DNA from: BOKV01 sp041739465
GTDB lineage: Bacteria; Pseudomonadota; Alphaproteobacteria; Rhizobiales; Rhizobiaceae
Length of the DNA stretch: 64,000 nucleotides
Assembly (NCBI GenBank): GCA_041739465.1
Contig: JBGSNX010000059.1
Span: 49,950-113,949, forward strand
Direction: 5' to 3'
Below are positions 1 to 9,116 of this stretch, piece by piece. Below the pieces are notes generated by a model. The model had not been told where the DNA came from, searched no databases, and saw only the letters and a list, made by a program, of their open reading frames with translations. The position numbers and the translations under genes are program-made. Numbering within the stretch: position 1 is the first letter of the stretch; every line of letters starts with the position of its first letter.

Positions 1-1608
1 CAGCTGTCATCAACAGAAGAGGCCACGGATTGGCTCGGACCCGAGATCGAGGAACTGCGCACCAAGGTGCGGGAGGCCGAAGCCAAGGTTGCCGAATTTC
101 GAGCGCGTTCCGACATCTTGGTCGGCAACAACAATGCGCTGCTTTCGACCCAGCAATTGTCCGAGGTCTCGTCCGAACTGTCACGTGTGAAAGCAGACCG
201 CGGCGCTGCCGAGGCCAAGATATCGGCCATTCGGACTGCACTGGAGCAGGGTGGTTCGCTTGATGTCATTCCCGAAGTGATTGCTTCGGCGCTTATCCAG
301 CGTCTTCGTGAACGCGAAGCATCGCTGCAGGCACAGATCTCAGAACTTTCCACCTCGCTTCTGCCGAACCATCCACGGCTGAAGGCGCTGACATCACAGG
401 CGAACGATTTCACTTCGCAGATACGCACAGCCGCTGGCAACATTCTTACCAGCCTTGAAAACAATGTGGACCTGCAACGTCAGCAGGAGACCGTGCTGAT
501 CCAGGAGGTGAACCGGCTCAAGGCGGAGGCCGGGCGCGTTGGCGAGGCCGAAGTTGAGCTGCGGGCCTTGGAGCGGGAAGCGAACGCTCAACGCGAATTG
601 CTTGAATCCTATCTCACCCAGTTCCGTGAAGCAGCCAGCCGCCAGAACCGCGACTATCTGCCGATTGATGCCCGCATCATCTCGCGTGCTGTGATGCCAT
701 CGGAAAGCTTTTTTCCCAAGGTGCTGCCATTCACCCTTGCCGGTGCAGTTGTGGCCATGATCATGACGATCGTAGGCATACTTGCCCTTGCGCTTTTGTC
801 TGGCAAAGCCCTCAAGCAGGTGAATGCGCCGCAGCCAATGGTGCCGGACCGTGTTGAATTGCCGGTTCCCGAAATTGCAAATGCACAACTGCCTGCATCC
901 ACACCTGCAACCGCGCCAAAGCGTGTCCAGCTTCCGCAAATGGAATCGCCCAATCTTTTCCCTGATGAGCACCCGCTTGAATTGGAAAGTCGCCAGAAGG
1001 TGGCTGCAATGGCAGCCAATGATCCGGAAGTGTTTCCGCTCGCCGAAACCGTTGCAGCACTTGCAGGACTTGGCCAGGCCCGCGTTGCCGTAGTGTCTCC
1101 ATCAGGAGACGAAGGATCGATCATTGCCTGGGAATTGGCGCGTCGGCTGTCTGACGATCGTTTCAAGGTCGTGGTTGTCGACCTCACCGGCAGTTCAGTG
1201 ACTTCGCTGCAGATGCTTGGCGATGTCGAAGTCGAAGGCCTTGGCGAACTGCTTGCCGGCAGTGCGGCCCTTTCGGACATTGTCTATGAAGACCGCCTGT
1301 CGCAAGCCCACATCATTCCCGCCGGTCTTGGCGGTGATGCCAGCGGTGACCTGCTTGCGCGCCTGCGCGCAATGGTGGGTTCACTGACCGCAGGCTATGA
1401 CTTCGTGATCCTCGATTGTGGCTATAGCGGCCCGGAAGGCCTTGAAAACATAGCCGATGAAGAAACAATCGTGCTTGTGAGCGCAGAAGGAGCCGATCGG
1501 ACCGATCTTGCGCAGACCGAGGCGCTGTTGCGCGACAGCGGCTTTGAAGAAGCAATCAGCGTGCGGCTCGATACACGGATATCCGCACGAAAGATTGTAG
1601 CTGCGTGA
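1..1608 (+). CDS. Wzz/BY-kinase-like exopolysaccharide co-polymerase, 5' partial
   Basis: The frame is open from the first base, so the N-terminus and first membrane segment lie outside the window. The visible 535 residues comprise a long charged helical stretch (about residues 1-220, probable periplasmic coiled coil), a membrane segment at about 239-266, an Ala/Pro linker, and a C-terminal P-loop-type domain (about 361-535). This is the layout of polysaccharide co-polymerases fused to a bacterial tyrosine kinase, which set chain length in exopolysaccharide export. Walker A' (VVVVDLTGS) and Walker B (FVILDCG) are recognisable. The Walker A position reads SPSGDEGSI and lacks the lysine, and there is no C-terminal Tyr cluster, so the kinase half is probably inactive. 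The acetyltransferase and deacetylase genes that follow fit an exopolysaccharide locus. Confidence 0.85.
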   Translation, partial: QLSSTEEATDWLGPEIEELRTKVREAEAKVAEFRARSDILVGNNNALLSTQQLSEVSSELSRVKADRGAAEAKISAIRTALEQGGSLDVIPEVIASALIQRLREREASLQAQISELSTSLLPNHPRLKALTSQANDFTSQIRTAAGNILTSLENNVDLQRQQETVLIQEVNRLKAEAGRVGEAEVELRALEREANAQRELLESYLTQFREAASRQNRDYLPIDARIISRAVMPSESFFPKVLPFTLAGAVVAMIMTIVGILALALLSGKALKQVNAPQPMVPDRVELPVPEIANAQLPASTPATAPKRVQLPQMESPNLFPDEHPLELESRQKVAAMAANDPEVFPLAETVAALAGLGQARVAVVSPSGDEGSIIAWELARRLSDDRFKVVVVDLTGSSVTSLQMLGDVEVEGLGELLAGSAALSDIVYEDRLSQAHIIPAGLGGDASGDLLARLRAMVGSLTAGYDFVILDCGYSGPEGLENIADEETIVLVSAEGADRTDLAQTEALLRDSGFEEAISVRLDTRISARKIVAA

Positions 1609-1626
1609 GAAAAATGCCGCCTCGGC

Positions 1627-2859
1627 TCAACGCCGCAAGAGCGTTGCGCTGGAACGTCTCACAGCGTTGAACCATCCCCACAGCCGGGAGTTTTCGCGGA
1701 TTTTGCGACGCAGATGATAGGCAGCTCGCTCGGCATATGCGAACGGGATGCCGATCGCCCTTACCGGTAGGATGACGTCAAAAAGTTCCTGCCTCTGCTC
1801 GCACCACGACCGCTTGTAGCGTTCATCGCCGCTGCCAAGATCCATGCTTTCGATGCCTTCGCTGCAGCAATGTTCCGTCAGCAAATACAACAACATTTCG
1901 CCAGGGCTCATCTGGGTCATTTCATCGTCGGCTATCGAGCTGAAATAGCCGGAAAAATGCGTGGCGTGGATGCCACCGCCGAAGACAGCGCGGATTTTCC
2001 CGCCGATCTCGAGGCCGTGGAGGCGCAACAATGGCTGTTGCGTGTTGAGCGAACTCAGGGCGAGCGATGACAGCATTTCGCGCGCGCCACGCTCTGTAAA
2101 GACGTTGTGAATTCCATTCTCGGCGAGCCGCCTGGTCTTTTGCTCGATGAACACATCCAGCAGGCGCGTGACGGTGAAAGCGTCTTTCGCAATGACGAGC
2201 CTGTGCCCGCCTGCGGCCTGTGCTTCCTTGCACTGTTGGCGGAATTTCTTGCGCTTGCGCTTTGCGTTTCCGCGCGCCAGCAGCGCTTCAAATCCACCGT
2301 TCAGGTTCATGAAGAAGGTTGGATTGGTGGATTGCTGATGCGCAAGTGAAGCCATCGGATTGGTTGCGCCATTCCATTCCTGAGGCTGGCAGCACAAGCG
2401 AAATGTTATTGCCTGCGGCGCATGCAGGGCAATCTTGCGAATGATTTCGAGCATGGATGCGCGGCTGGCGAGGGCCAGAAACTCGCGGGAGTAAAGCCCC
2501 ATGTTGAAATTCATGTGGCTTCCGCCGATCCAGCGAACCCGCGGGTAAAGGCTGCCAACCTTGACCAGTGGCAACAACATGGCTGGCCGACCTGCAATTG
2601 TCCCGGTTACGATGAAGGGCTCCGCGCCTTTTTCCCGTTCCAGCGTGGTCAGCGCAATTTGCGCCCATTCATGACGTTGATAGATGGTGGCAGTTTTTTC
2701 CGCTTCGAGCGTTTTCCAGAAGTCGACGATCTCGCTGATGCCCTTGTGAACTTCGATATGCATCAACTGGGCAAGATTGTCCGCTCGCGCCAAAGGCACT
2801 GCTGGCAGTTCTGATACTGCCTTGGCAACCGGCAGTTTCGCGAAACTGGAAATTTCCAT
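1627..2859 (-). CDS. GNAT-type acyltransferase of the CelD/BcsL (FemAB-like) polysaccharide group
   Basis: The 410-residue protein looks like the GNAT/FemAB-like acyltransferases commonly annotated as 'cellulose biosynthesis protein CelD' in exopolysaccharide clusters. Recognisable parts are an N-terminal segment with WKTLE and QRHEWAQ, a basic middle (NAKRKRKKFRQQ), and a C-terminal acyl-CoA-fold half with GGGIHATHFSGYF and MDLGSGDERYK. These enzymes are thought to acylate sugar or peptidoglycan-type substrates in the cytosol; the substrate here is unknown. The ATG at 2859 was chosen because GGAGG lies 6 bases upstream; two in-frame TTG codons lie just before it. It converges with the co-polymerase gene (19-base gap) and is divergent from the deacetylase gene. 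Confidence 0.75.
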   Translation of the reverse strand: MEISSFAKLPVAKAVSELPAVPLARADNLAQLMHIEVHKGISEIVDFWKTLEAEKTATIYQRHEWAQIALTTLEREKGAEPFIVTGTIAGRPAMLLPLVKVGSLYPRVRWIGGSHMNFNMGLYSREFLALASRASMLEIIRKIALHAPQAITFRLCCQPQEWNGATNPMASLAHQQSTNPTFFMNLNGGFEALLARGNAKRKRKKFRQQCKEAQAAGGHRLVIAKDAFTVTRLLDVFIEQKTRRLAENGIHNVFTERGAREMLSSLALSSLNTQQPLLRLHGLEIGGKIRAVFGGGIHATHFSGYFSSIADDEMTQMSPGEMLLYLLTEHCCSEGIESMDLGSGDERYKRSWCEQRQELFDVILPVRAIGIPFAYAERAAYHLRRKIRENSRLWGWFNAVRRSSATLLRR

Positions 2860-2940
2860 CAACAACCTCCAAAGGCTCTCCTAGCAACTCAATCTAAACA
2901 TTCCGTGAGTAACTTGCCGCCAACTGGACAGGATTGGCTC

Positions 2941-3999
2941 ATGGCTGGCGGATTGGCCCTCAGGGGAGTTTTGGAAGCGCTGTATTTTTCCGGCGCGCAG
3001 GCACTGGCAAGTCGCTGGCTGGCTGGTCGCGGCGCGATCCTGATGCTGCACCACGTGCAGACAAGAGCCGCGCAAACTTTTGCGCCGAATGCGCATCTGG
3101 CGGTCGATCCAGCGTTTCTCGACAGCCTTTTGCAAAGATTGATCAGCAAAGGCACCCAGATCGTCAGCCTCGATGAAGCGGTTTCCCGTTTGCAAACGCC
3201 GCAACAGCCAGGTGAAGCGCCGTTCGTGGCCATCACGCTGGACGATGGCTACAAGGACAATCTGGTGAACGCCGTGCCGGTTTTCCGCAAGCATGCAGCG
3301 CCATTCACGATCTTTGTGGCGCCAGGACTAATCGATGGACAAGCGAGCCTTTGGTGGGAAGATCTGGAAGCGGTCATCGCTTCACGCCAGCACATCGTGA
3401 TGCATTCGCCAAAACGCGGCATCAATTTTGATCTGTCCACCATGGCGTTAAAGCGAAAGGCGTTTGGCGAACTGGTTGCCTTCTTCACCAATGAAGTTTC
3501 TGAGGAAGAGCAGCGCCGCATGGTCGCCGAACTGGCTTGGCAAGCCGGATTTGATAGCAAGGCCCATCTTGCCGCCCAGATGATGCGCTGGGATGGAATC
3601 GTCAGCCTTGCCGCTGATCCGCTGTGCACGATTGGTGCCCACACCATACACCATTATGCAGTGGCGCGTCTGACACCGGAAGCTGCGCGTTATGAAATGG
3701 CGCAAAGCGCGAGCATCATCGAAATGGAGACAGGCAGGAAGCCCCGTCATTTTGCCTATCCATACGGCTACCGGGCGGCAGCAGGACCGCGTGACTTTGC
3801 CATTGCCCAGGAATGTGGCTTTGCCAGTGCCGTGACGACAAGGCATGGCGTTTTGTATGTCGAACACTCTGCGCACCTGCACGCGCTGCCGCGCATATCC
3901 GTCAACGGCAATTTCCAGGAGTTGCGCCACATGGACACGCTGTTGTCCGGCTTAACCACCTGGATGGCAAACCGAGGCGCAAAAACCAATCTCGCATAG
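2941..3999 (+). CDS. Polysaccharide deacetylase (NodB-homology, carbohydrate esterase 4 fold)
   Basis: The 352-residue protein carries CE4/NodB-homology signatures: TLDDGYKDN (metal-binding and catalytic Asp pair, near residue 100), HTIHH (metal-binding His pair) and FAYPYGYR. An N-terminal extension contains ILMLHHV, typical of rhizobial members. Family enzymes remove N- or O-acetyl groups from polysaccharides. With the neighbouring acyltransferase and co-polymerase it probably tailors an exopolysaccharide, though the substrate cannot be read from sequence. The ATG at 2941 has AGGA 7 bases upstream and gives an N-terminus starting just before the LEALYFSGA block. A GTG at 2905 would add 12 residues but has no visible ribosome-binding site. 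Confidence 0.82.
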   Translation: MAGGLALRGVLEALYFSGAQALASRWLAGRGAILMLHHVQTRAAQTFAPNAHLAVDPAFLDSLLQRLISKGTQIVSLDEAVSRLQTPQQPGEAPFVAITLDDGYKDNLVNAVPVFRKHAAPFTIFVAPGLIDGQASLWWEDLEAVIASRQHIVMHSPKRGINFDLSTMALKRKAFGELVAFFTNEVSEEEQRRMVAELAWQAGFDSKAHLAAQMMRWDGIVSLAADPLCTIGAHTIHHYAVARLTPEAARYEMAQSASIIEMETGRKPRHFAYPYGYRAAAGPRDFAIAQECGFASAVTTRHGVLYVEHSAHLHALPRISVNGNFQELRHMDTLLSGLTTWMANRGAKTNLA

Positions 4000-4010
4000 C
4001 GCCAGGTTGC

Positions 4011-4232
4011 TCAGACCTGCGGTTTGCCCGCGGAGGGGCGGATCATCCAGCTGATGATGCCCATCGCCGGAACGACCCATAATATCCCTGTCAGGAAGAA
4101 ATACACCGCATGCACCCAGCCGGGTGAATCAGCAAGGCGAGCCACGGCAATGGCTGTGGCCACCAGCGCGTAAACAATTACCAACAGTACCAGCAAGACG
4201 GTTCCGATCAGCTTCTTGGCCGATTGTGACAT
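4011..4232 (-). CDS. DUF2842 family small membrane protein
   Basis: This 73-residue protein has two hydrophobic segments (about residues 10-30 and 41-62), the second being HAVYFFLTGILWVVPAMGII. That pattern matches DUF2842, a small inner-membrane family seen next to haem A synthase in Rhizobiales; its function is unknown. The ATG at 4232 follows AGGAAA with good spacing. The frame stays open upstream to a TTG at 4445, but that extension is Cys/Arg-rich, overlaps the divergent ctaA gene and looks non-coding. It is divergent from ctaA (about 170 bases between starts), so a shared promoter region is possible. Confidence 0.72.
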   Translation of the reverse strand: MSQSAKKLIGTVLLVLLVIVYALVATAIAVARLADSPGWVHAVYFFLTGILWVVPAMGIISWMIRPSAGKPQV

Positions 4233-4401
4233 GGTTATTTTCCTGTTTCGAACCCAAGTAGGTCGTAAGCCCTGTACTGGCAAGCGAGGCATTTGCGACC
4301 GTGTGTCACGCGCCGTTTGCCCTTGCAAGCCAGCCATCCATGCGCAACATCGATACCAGTAGGGCTTGAAGACTAGCATTTGCAAAAAAGGCACGGCAAA
4401 A

Positions 4402-5496
4402 ATGCAGGCAGCGCAGGGGATTTTATACACCACGGCACTCGTCAATCGCGAGCAGACCGACAGGGCGCTCGTGCGCTGGTGGCTTTACATCATCGCCTTG
4501 CTGGTCTTTGCCATGATCATTGTCGGCGGTGCCACGCGCCTCACGGACTCAGGGCTATCCATAACCGAATGGAAGCCGATCCACGGGATCATTCCCCCGC
4601 TCAACCATGCGCAGTGGATCGAGGAGTTCGACAAGTACAAGCTCATTCCCGAGTATCAGCAGATCAACAAGGGCATGAGCCTGTTGGAGTTCCAGTTCAT
4701 CTACTGGTGGGAGTGGGCGCACCGTTTCCTTGGGCGCATTGTCGGCATCGTGTTTTTCCTGCCGCTCGCCTATTTCTGGGCGACAGGCAGGCTTGAAAAC
4801 CGCTTGAAGCCACGCCTCACCGGCTTGCTGTTTCTGGGTGGCCTGCAGGGCTTTATCGGCTGGTGGATGGTGTCCTCGGGCTTGAGCGAGCGAGTGGACG
4901 TGAGCCAGTACCGGCTGGCAGTACATTTGACCCTTGCGTGTTTCATCTTCGCATGGACGCTGTGGATTGCCCGCGGCCTTGCACCGCATAGCGCCACCGA
5001 TTCATCGCTGCGGTTGCGGCTGCTTGCACCGCTGGTAACCCTCGCCATCCTTCTTCAGATATTCCTGGGCGCATTGGTTGCCGGGCTGGACGCGGGCATG
5101 GCGTTCAATGACTGGCCAACCATGGACGGCGCAGCAGTGCCACAAGGCCTGCTTATCCTTGAACCGCTCTGGCGCAATTTTTTCGAAAATCCCAAAACCG
5201 TGCAGTTCGTGCATCGCATTGGCGGGTACACGCTGTTTGCCCTCGCGTTGGTGCAATGGCTTGTTACCCGCGCGTCCAATGCCGACGCTCCTCACAAGGT
5301 CCGCTCGGCCATCCTGTTTGCAATGGTAGCAGCGCAAGCGTCAGCCGGCATAGTGACGCTGATGCTGCAAGTGCCACTGTCATGGGCGCTGGCGCACCAG
5401 GCCGGTGCTGCCATTGTGCTGGCATTTTCCGTTGCCCATTGGCGGGCATTGTACGGCACCTATGCGCCGCGCACGCAAATTGAGATCAGGGGCTGA
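4402..5496 (+). CDS. ctaA: Haem A synthase (COX15/CtaA type 2)
   Basis: The 364-residue polytopic protein belongs to the COX15/CtaA family, which oxidises the C-8 methyl of haem O to make haem A for aa3-type cytochrome oxidase in the inner membrane. Visible signatures are GGATRLTDSGLSITEWKP after the first membrane segment, EFQFIYWWEWAHR with the conserved EWxHR haem-ligand histidine, the central block of membrane helices, and LVAGLDAGMAFNDWPTMDG followed by QFVHRIGGY with the second-half histidine. The ATG at 4402 gives the usual short N-terminus; a TTG at 4366 would add 12 residues. It ends 5 bases before the convergent argC stop. Confidence 0.93.
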   Translation: MQAAQGILYTTALVNREQTDRALVRWWLYIIALLVFAMIIVGGATRLTDSGLSITEWKPIHGIIPPLNHAQWIEEFDKYKLIPEYQQINKGMSLLEFQFIYWWEWAHRFLGRIVGIVFFLPLAYFWATGRLENRLKPRLTGLLFLGGLQGFIGWWMVSSGLSERVDVSQYRLAVHLTLACFIFAWTLWIARGLAPHSATDSSLRLRLLAPLVTLAILLQIFLGALVAGLDAGMAFNDWPTMDGAAVPQGLLILEPLWRNFFENPKTVQFVHRIGGYTLFALALVQWLVTRASNADAPHKVRSAILFAMVAAQASAGIVTLMLQVPLSWALAHQAGAAIVLAFSVAHWRALYGTYAPRTQIEIRG

Positions 5497-5501
5497 AACT
5501 G

Positions 5502-6446
5502 CTAGCGTCCGAGCATGATGTCCATGTTCTGTACCGCAGCGCCAGACGCGCCCTTGCCCAGATTGTCGAGCGAGGCCACCAGATTGACAAGGCCGCTGCC
5601 TTCAGCGCCGAGCACGTAGATGTTCATGGCATCCTTGCCTGCCATTTCTTCGGCTTCGATACGCACAAGCTTTGTGCTGTCCTCAAGCGGAACAACCGTG
5701 ACAAACTCCTGGTCATGATAGTGCATGGTCAGGGCAGCATGGATCTCGGAAAGGGTTGGCCGCCCTTCCAGGTATTCCAGATGGAACGGGATGTTCACCA
5801 GCATCCCTTGCGGGAACCGGCCAACATTTGGGGTGAGTATCGGCTGCTGCGACAGTCCTGAACGCGACATGATTTCCGGCATATGCTTGTGCGCCAATGG
5901 CAGCGAATAAAGGTAGTGGCTGGATGTGATGTGTTCGGGATTAGAAGCATCTTCCATCTGTGCAATCAACGCCTTGCCGCCGCCGGAGTAGCCACTCACG
6001 GCGTTGATAGTTACTGCCTTGTCGGAGGTCAGAATTCCAGCCTCAACAAGTGGCCGCAGCAGGCCGATTGCCCCCGTGGCATAGCATCCCGGATTGGAAA
6101 CATACCGCGCCCCGGCAATGGCCGCGCGTTGGCCCCGTGTCAGTTCGGCAAACCCGTAAGCCCAGTCGGATTTGGTGCGATGGGCGGTTGAAGTGTCGAT
6201 GACCCGTGTATGTTTGTTGCCAGCCTCAGCCAGCATGGCGACCGCTTCGCGGCTTGCAACATCGGGCAGGCAAAGGATTGCAATGTCAGCGCTGTTGAGC
6301 ATTTGCGCGCGCGCCTTCACGTTGCGCCGCTCGGCCTGCGGTACAGAAATGATCTCCAAATCGCTGCGCGCAGCAAGCCGCTCGCGGATTTGCAAGCCGG
6401 TGGTTCCGTGCTCGCCGTCAATGAAGATTCTTGGAAGGTCGGTCAT
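5502..6446 (-). CDS. argC: N-acetyl-gamma-glutamyl-phosphate reductase (short type)
   Basis: ArgC reduces N-acetylglutamyl phosphate to the semialdehyde with NADPH, the third step of arginine biosynthesis. The 314-residue length and the N-terminal DGEHGTTGLQIRERL nucleotide-binding loop fit the shorter class common in Alphaproteobacteria. The catalytic Cys lies in SNPGCYATGAIGLLRPL, and HKHMPEI provides the conserved His region. The ATG at 6446 begins MTDLPRIFIDGEHG directly before the Rossmann strand; upstream in-frame codons are discarded as they add a non-homologous leader. A 100-base gap separates it from agmatinase on the same strand, so co-transcription is possible. Confidence 0.93.
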   Translation of the reverse strand: MTDLPRIFIDGEHGTTGLQIRERLAARSDLEIISVPQAERRNVKARAQMLNSADIAILCLPDVASREAVAMLAEAGNKHTRVIDTSTAHRTKSDWAYGFAELTRGQRAAIAGARYVSNPGCYATGAIGLLRPLVEAGILTSDKAVTINAVSGYSGGGKALIAQMEDASNPEHITSSHYLYSLPLAHKHMPEIMSRSGLSQQPILTPNVGRFPQGMLVNIPFHLEYLEGRPTLSEIHAALTMHYHDQEFVTVVPLEDSTKLVRIEAEEMAGKDAMNIYVLGAEGSGLVNLVASLDNLGKGASGAAVQNMDIMLGR

Positions 6447-6553
6447 CGCTTCACCTTGAAATAGTCTCTGAAAGTCAAACGGTTGCGCTGCAAACATGAA
6501 TCTGGAAATGCGCTTGCGTGGGTTCAACCGGAATCAGAACATGAAGATGCTTT

Positions 6554-7504
6554 TCAGTCTTCAGCCATCTTCTCGGCTCTCAAGCCGAGCATATACATGG
6601 CGATGGTTGCCCCGGCAATTGCGGTGATGTCGGCGTGGTCATAGGCAGGCGCGACTTCGACGACATCTGCGCCGCGAATGTCCAGCGAACCAAGCCGCCG
6701 CAACACAGACAGGATTTTGGCAGTGCTGGGTCCCCCGGCAACCGGGGTGCCGGTTCCGGGCGCATAGGCAGGGTCGAGGCAGTCGATGTCGAATGTCAGA
6801 TAGGCCGGCATGGAGCCGACACGTTCCTTGATGGCATCGGCAATCGCTTGCGCATTCATCTCTTCCAGATCATCGCCATACAGGATTTCCATGCCGAAAT
6901 CTTCCGGGGCAATGGTGCGTATCCCGATCTGGATGGAGTGCTCCGGATCGATGATGCCATCGCGCACCGCGCGGGTGACGAAATTGCCGTGGTCGATGCG
7001 TTCGCCATCATCCTCCCACGTGTCCTGATGCGCATCAAACTGGATCAGCGCCATTGGCCCGTGCCGTTCAGCATGTGCCTTCAACAGCGGCCAGGCGACG
7101 TAATGATCGCCTCCCAGCGACAACAAAAACGCGCCGCTGTCCAACAGTTCGCCAGCCTGCTGTTCGATCGCCTCGGGCACTTCCCAGGGCCTGCCAACGT
7201 CGAAAACGCAATCGCCGAAATCAACCACTGCCATTTGCGCGAACAGTTCGATGGAGAACGGGTACTGCGGATCATTGTCGAAAATGGCCGAGGCACGCCG
7301 GATCGCCTGCGGGCCAAAGCGCGCGCCGGACCGATTGGTAACGGCGGTGTCAAACGGGATTCCCCAGATGATCACATCAGCGCCTTCGACATCCTTGGTA
7401 AACTTGCGGCGCATGAACGACAGCGCGCCGGCATATGTCGGGTCGCTTGCAGCGCCGGTCATGCGCTTTGTGGTGAATGCGTGGTCGGTGGTTTTCTTGG
7501 CCAT
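6554..7504 (-). CDS. speB: Agmatinase (ureohydrolase)
   Basis: The 316-residue protein is a ureohydrolase that splits agmatine to putrescine and urea. The binuclear manganese-site motifs are all present: GGDHYVAWP, FDAHQDTWED and FDIDCLDPAYAPGTGTPV. Guanidinobutyrase or guanidinopropionase activity cannot be excluded, since specificity in this family is hard to read. The ATG at 7504 lies 5 bases past the stop of the upstream quinone reductase gene, so the two are almost certainly co-transcribed. The urea produced could be reused, which is notable in a genome segment that also encodes a urea transporter. Confidence 0.88.
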   Translation of the reverse strand: MAKKTTDHAFTTKRMTGAASDPTYAGALSFMRRKFTKDVEGADVIIWGIPFDTAVTNRSGARFGPQAIRRASAIFDNDPQYPFSIELFAQMAVVDFGDCVFDVGRPWEVPEAIEQQAGELLDSGAFLLSLGGDHYVAWPLLKAHAERHGPMALIQFDAHQDTWEDDGERIDHGNFVTRAVRDGIIDPEHSIQIGIRTIAPEDFGMEILYGDDLEEMNAQAIADAIKERVGSMPAYLTFDIDCLDPAYAPGTGTPVAGGPSTAKILSVLRRLGSLDIRGADVVEVAPAYDHADITAIAGATIAMYMLGLRAEKMAED

Positions 7505-7508
7505 TGGA

Positions 7509-8552
7509 CTACACCAGCAAGACGGTCTGGCCGGTGGTGCCACGCGCTTCCAGCGTTGTGTGCGCCCGCGCCACATCTTCAAGTTTGAAACTTTGGTTGA
7601 TCCGGATTTTCACCTTTCCAGATTTGATGATCTTGAAAAGCTGGCGTGCCCGCCGCTCCAGTTCACTGCGCTCCGCAATGAAGGCAAACAGTGTCGGGCG
7701 CGTTGCAAACAGCGAACCATTGGCTGACAGATCCGCCAGTTTGAAATCCGTAACCGTGCCGGAGGATTGGCCAAAGCTTACAAAGGTGCCAAATTTGCGC
7801 AACACCTTCAGCGATCCAGGATACGTGTCCTTGCCAACCGAATCGTAAACCGCTGCCACCCCGGCGCCCTTGGTAATGCGCTGTGTTTCGGCAACAAAAT
7901 CCTCGCTCTGATAGTCAATGACGTGCTTGTAGCCATCGCGCTTGGCAAGGGCCACTTTCTTGGAGCCGCCTGCCGTGCCGATGGCAGTTGCACCCTTCGC
8001 TTTCAACCATTGCCCAATGATCGAGCCGACACCGCCAGCGGCTGCATGGACGAGCACGGTGTCGCCCTTTTTCACCTTGTAACAGTCGTGGATGAGGTAT
8101 TGCGCGGTAAGCCCCTTGAGCATCGAGGCCGCAGCCTCGACATCGGAAACACCCGGCGCGATTTTCACAACCTTGTCAGCTGCAATGATGCGGTGCGTGG
8201 CATAGGCGCCACCGGGGGTCGTGTATGCGACGCGCATGCCTGCCTTGAGCGATTTGACGCCGGGCCCAACTGCTTCGACAACTCCAGCGGCCTCTGATCC
8301 GAAAACAGCAGGCAGCCCGCCCGGCGCCGGGTAGAGGCCGCTGCGCTGGTAGACGTCAATGAAATTGAGGCCGATTGCCGTGTGACGTATGAGGATTTCG
8401 CCCTTGGCCGGTGCTGCAAGTGTCAACTCGCGCCGAACGAACACCTCCGGGCCGCCCGCCTTCTCGGCAATCATTTCAAACGGGGTTACCTTGGGCAATG
8501 CCGGCTTCACCCTCGTCTTTGCGGGTGCAGCTTTAGCTGGTGTCTTGGCCAT
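7509..8552 (-). CDS. NADPH:quinone oxidoreductase, zeta-crystallin type, with basic N-terminal extension
   Basis: A 347-residue medium-chain dehydrogenase/reductase without the catalytic zinc ligands. The catalytic domain starts near residue 25 (TPFEMIAEKAGGPEVFVRRE) and contains the NADPH-binding HAAAGGVGSIIGQWLKAKG and the family block FIDVYQRSGLYPAP. Members reduce quinones or related electrophiles with NADPH in the cytosol. The first 24 residues are rich in Ala, Lys and Pro and unlike the usual short N-terminus; they may be a flexible tail, and the ATG at 8552 is the best visible start. It lies between the AhpD-like gene (28 bases upstream) and agmatinase (5 bases downstream) on the same strand, suggesting one operon. 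Confidence 0.85.
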   Translation of the reverse strand: MAKTPAKAAPAKTRVKPALPKVTPFEMIAEKAGGPEVFVRRELTLAAPAKGEILIRHTAIGLNFIDVYQRSGLYPAPGGLPAVFGSEAAGVVEAVGPGVKSLKAGMRVAYTTPGGAYATHRIIAADKVVKIAPGVSDVEAAASMLKGLTAQYLIHDCYKVKKGDTVLVHAAAGGVGSIIGQWLKAKGATAIGTAGGSKKVALAKRDGYKHVIDYQSEDFVAETQRITKGAGVAAVYDSVGKDTYPGSLKVLRKFGTFVSFGQSSGTVTDFKLADLSANGSLFATRPTLFAFIAERSELERRARQLFKIIKSGKVKIRINQSFKLEDVARAHTTLEARGTTGQTVLLV

Positions 8553-8579
8553 TTGGATTTTCCCCTCTCGCAATTGCGC

Positions 8580-8987
8580 TCAGATGTCTTGTGATCTGTC
8601 GAAAACCGGATCAACAGGCAGTTGCATGGCATTTGCCAGATGGTTGGTTTTGGCAGCCATGGCGATAACGCGCAACAGTTCGGCGTGTTGTTCAGGTGTC
8701 ATGCCTTTTGCACGGGCAGATGCCGTGTGGCTGTGAATGCAATAGCTGCACGAATTGGCGACAGAAACAGCAATGTAGATCATTTCCTTGGCCAACGCGT
8801 CCACCGCGCCAGGCGCCATGATGGCCTTGACCTCAGTCCATGTGCGTTCAAGTTCAACAGGATCGTTCGCAAGACCGCGCCAGAAATTGTTGATGAAATC
8901 GGTTCCGCGCGTTTTGCGGATATCGGCGAAAACCGCAAGCACCGCGTCATTCGCTTCATCGTCAGTGATCAGTCGCATGGTGGTCAT
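8580..8987 (-). CDS. Carboxymuconolactone decarboxylase/AhpD-like protein
   Basis: The 135-residue all-helical protein carries the AhpD-like active-site motif in SVANSCSYCIHSHTASARAKG: two Cys separated by two residues, followed by the proton-relay His. Proteins of this fold act in alkylperoxide or disulfide reduction or as unspecified oxidoreductases; it is not a true gamma-carboxymuconolactone decarboxylase by motif. The start is uncertain: ATG at 8987 (MTTMRLITDDEA) or 8978 (MRLITDDEA); neither has a strong ribosome-binding site. It is first in a likely minus-strand operon with the quinone reductase and agmatinase, and divergent from the aminotransferase gene. Confidence 0.8.
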   Translation of the reverse strand: MTTMRLITDDEANDAVLAVFADIRKTRGTDFINNFWRGLANDPVELERTWTEVKAIMAPGAVDALAKEMIYIAVSVANSCSYCIHSHTASARAKGMTPEQHAELLRVIAMAAKTNHLANAMQLPVDPVFDRSQDI

Positions 8988-9116
8988 GGCTGCTGAAAGA
9001 ACCCGTTCAAAGGCAGTGTCCCAAGGGAGCGCCAACTTGCAACCCAACTTGCCATATGATCAAGTCCGTAGGCGAAACAATCTACCTGTTGAGAACACAA
9101 AAGAGGGAATAACCCA

